Below, in pieces: positions 35,206-36,648 of a stretch of 36,648 nucleotides of DNA. The position numbers and the translations under genes were made by a program. The notes below the pieces were generated by a model that searched no databases, was not told the origin of the DNA, and saw nothing but the letters and a program-made list of their open reading frames with translations. Within the stretch, counting starts at the first letter, position 1, and every line of letters begins with the position of its first letter. The DNA is from Ahrensia sp. (GTDB lineage: Bacteria > Pseudomonadota > Alphaproteobacteria > Rhizobiales > Rhizobiaceae): positions 1 to 36,648 of the forward strand of contig QILU01000179.1 in NCBI GenBank assembly GCA_003233475.1, read 5' to 3'.

Positions 35206-35222
35206 TAACCTGAAGCAGGTTA
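35206..35222. promoter_or_regulatory. Perfect 17-base palindrome next to copy C
   Basis: TAACCTGAAGCAGGTTA, 7-base arms around AAG, directly adjoining copy C. It may be an operator for a second regulator. Confidence 0.4.
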
Positions 35223-35444
35223 ACGCAGTTCAGAGTTTTTGCAAATGCCATCTTACCCGTCAAATACTTCCAGGAAAAAACACGGGAACCCGGATTAGGG
35301 GATTGTCATTATTGTCGGGGTAAGCGTTCCTCAAGGAATGACATTCGGCGTAGTTACAGATTTGTGCCAAGTTTAGTATCCAATCCAAAACTCTGGCACA
35401 ATTTCCAATTCATCAGGCAAGCAACAAAGAGAAATTGCTTATAA

Positions 35445-35464
35445 TCAACCAGCCGGTTGAATAG
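35445..35464. promoter_or_regulatory. AACCGGAT-type motif, copy D (before the epimerase gene)
   Basis: TCAACCAGCCGGTTGA at 35445-35460 has perfect 6-base arms around AGCC; on the other strand it reads TTCAACCGGCTGGTTGA. It lies about 120-135 bases upstream of the epimerase start. Confidence 0.5.
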
Positions 35465-35580
35465 TTGATTTCTATAGGTTAATATCCTCTAAGGTCAGAA
35501 CTTATAAATCAGCGCCAGGGCCCAAGGCTAAGGTGCGCCGCACAATGTTGCGGAACAAGTCCAACGATTTCGGGGAGAAT

Positions 35581-36648
35581 ATGCTTTTGCAAAATAGTGA
35601 TACGGCCGGTAAAAATAAAGCTCAAACAGAACTTCCCGCACGCATCGAAAGTGTCGAACAACTTGACGATATTATGTCCGTTCCAAGCGACGCGTTGGTC
35701 GATGATCTGGCCGCGATTGATGGCGATATTCTGATCCTCGGCGTTTCGGGAAAGATGGGCCCCACACTGGCTCGAATGGCACGCCGGGCCGCCCCGTCAA
35801 AACGAATTCTCGGCGTTGCGAGATTTGGCGATCACTCCGTGCGCGAAAGACTTGAGGATTGGCGTATTGAGACAACAACAGCCGATCTTCTTGATGCTGA
35901 ACAGGTAAAGGCTCTGCCGCGCATGAAAAATGTTATCTTCATGGCCGGCATGAAGTTTGGTTCCACAGATAACCAGCCGCAGACCTGGGCAATGAATGTT
36001 CACGCTGCCGCAATCACTGCAGATATCTTTGCACAGTCGCGCATTATCGCTTTTTCCACCGGCAATATTTATCCGTTTGTGGATTTGAAATTATCACCGC
36101 GCGGGGCAGATGAAAATACTCAGCCTCAGCCGGTTGGTGAATATGCCCAGTCCTGCCTCGGCCGCGAACGCATGTTTCAGTATTTTTCCAAGCGGCACGG
36201 AACACCGGGTCGGATTTTCCGTCTCAACTATGCGATAGACCTGCGATATGGTGTTTTATTCGATCTGGCCCAGCGCATCACAAAAGGTGATGCCATCGAT
36301 ATCTCCATGGGGCATGTCAATTTGATATGGCAGGGTGATGCAAATGAGCAGGCACTTCGGCTTTTGCGCCATTGTGAAACACCAACCACGCCGATTAATA
36401 TAACCGGGCCGCAAACTCTTTCGATGGCTTGCACAAGAGCTTGGTAGCCGTCTGGATATTGAACCGACTATCATCGGCACCGAAGCACCAACTGCACTGC
36501 TCAGTGATTCCAATCAATCCGTTAAGATTTTTGGTCGCCCATCAGTACCGATATCGGCAATGCTCGACTGGGTCGCTGACTGGGTTGCTCGCGGTCAACT
36601 CAGCCTGAACAAACCGACCAAGTATGAGGTGCGAGATGGGAAATTCTG
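35581..36648 (+). pseudogene. NAD-dependent epimerase/dehydratase-like gene, frameshifted and cut by the window end
   Basis: From the ATG at 35581 (GGGGAG three bases before) the product has a Rossmann start DILILGVSGKMG near residues 42-53, then VIFMAGMKFGSTDNQPQTWAMNV, a STGNIYPF segment and SPRGADENTQP, as in extended SDR enzymes that act on sugars or related compounds; the tyrosine in GEYAQSCLGRERMF aligns with the active-site YxxxK but with Gly-Arg where lysine is expected. After ITGPQTLS (about 36423) the frame goes to nonsense and stops at 36447, while another frame carries on with RWLAQELGSRLDIEPTI through LDWVADWVARGQ to the window end. A small deletion near 36423-36432 explains this. 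An upstream GTG (35533) or ATG (35545) is also possible. Confidence 0.75.

Larger units (their letters stand above)
35144..35580. other. Long divergent control region between the M20 and epimerase genes
   Basis: These 437 bases hold no gene but several inverted repeats: motif copies C (35186-35205) and D (35445-35464), a perfect 17-base palindrome TAACCTGAAGCAGGTTA at 35206-35222, and an 8-base pair TTGTGCCA/TGGCACAA at 35362-35369 and 35394-35401. It carries the promoters for both directions and may bind more than one regulator. Confidence 0.6.

Noticed and set aside
35394..35412. TGGCAC resembling the -24 box of a sigma-54 promoter
   Set aside because: The required GC of the -12 box is missing at the right distance.
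1..36648. CRISPR arrays, tRNA or rRNA genes, transposases or phage genes
   Set aside because: No regularly spaced repeats, cloverleaf-like sequences or recognisable mobile-element proteins were seen.

Overview
This window looks like chromosomal DNA of an alphaproteobacterium, probably a marine or coastal member of the Hyphomicrobiales (Rhizobiales) or a relative. The reasons are three complete TRAP transporter sets in 37 kb, a NitT/TauT-type ABC module, a dipeptide-type ABC module, a PutA of the form without a DNA-binding domain, and intermediate base composition by eye. The lineage is an inference. No rRNA, tRNA, insertion sequence, prophage or CRISPR array was seen. It reads as a catabolic and transport region made of six modules.

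Layout. (1) 1-416: the start of a small membrane protein gene on the minus strand, preceded by a strongly folded GC-rich RNA element that ends in an intrinsic terminator. (2) 597-8354, minus strand: bifunctional proline dehydrogenase/P5C dehydrogenase (putA), a DadA-like D-amino-acid dehydrogenase, and a TRAP transporter (dctP, terminator, dctQ, dctM). This is an import-and-oxidise module for proline or a related amino acid. (3) 8560-12213, plus strand: two related exported proteins sharing a Cys/Cys-x3-Cys pattern, an ABC ATPase and permease with no substrate-binding protein, and (S)-ureidoglycine aminohydrolase. (4) 12282-13362: a VOC-fold protein divergent from a TetR regulator, with two operator copies between them.

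(5) 13664-19652, minus strand: a GlpA/LhgO-like flavoprotein with a BFD [2Fe-2S] domain, a partner NAD(P)-type flavoprotein, and a TRAP transporter with a Tat-exported binding protein. (6) 19914-26434: a divergent uronate regulon. A GntR regulator and kduI lie on the minus strand; a TRAP transporter, kduD and kdgK lie on the plus strand. It would import unsaturated-uronate-derived sugars and convert them to 2-keto-3-deoxy-6-phosphogluconate. The dctM gene here is broken by an exact 13-bp tandem duplication.

(7) 26618-36648: a dihydroorotate-dehydrogenase-like flavoprotein, a TetR regulator, a dipeptide/oligopeptide ABC transporter (dppA, terminator, dppB, dppC, fused dppDF), an M20 amidohydrolase and an NAD-dependent epimerase-like gene that is frameshifted and runs off the end. 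Four copies of one semi-palindromic motif centred on AACCGGAT lie in front of these genes and suggest a shared regulator.

The most noteworthy items are the paired Cys-motif exported proteins standing where a binding protein is expected, the structured RNA at the left edge, the tandem-duplication frameshift in the uronate dctM, and the shared operator motif in the right-hand module.
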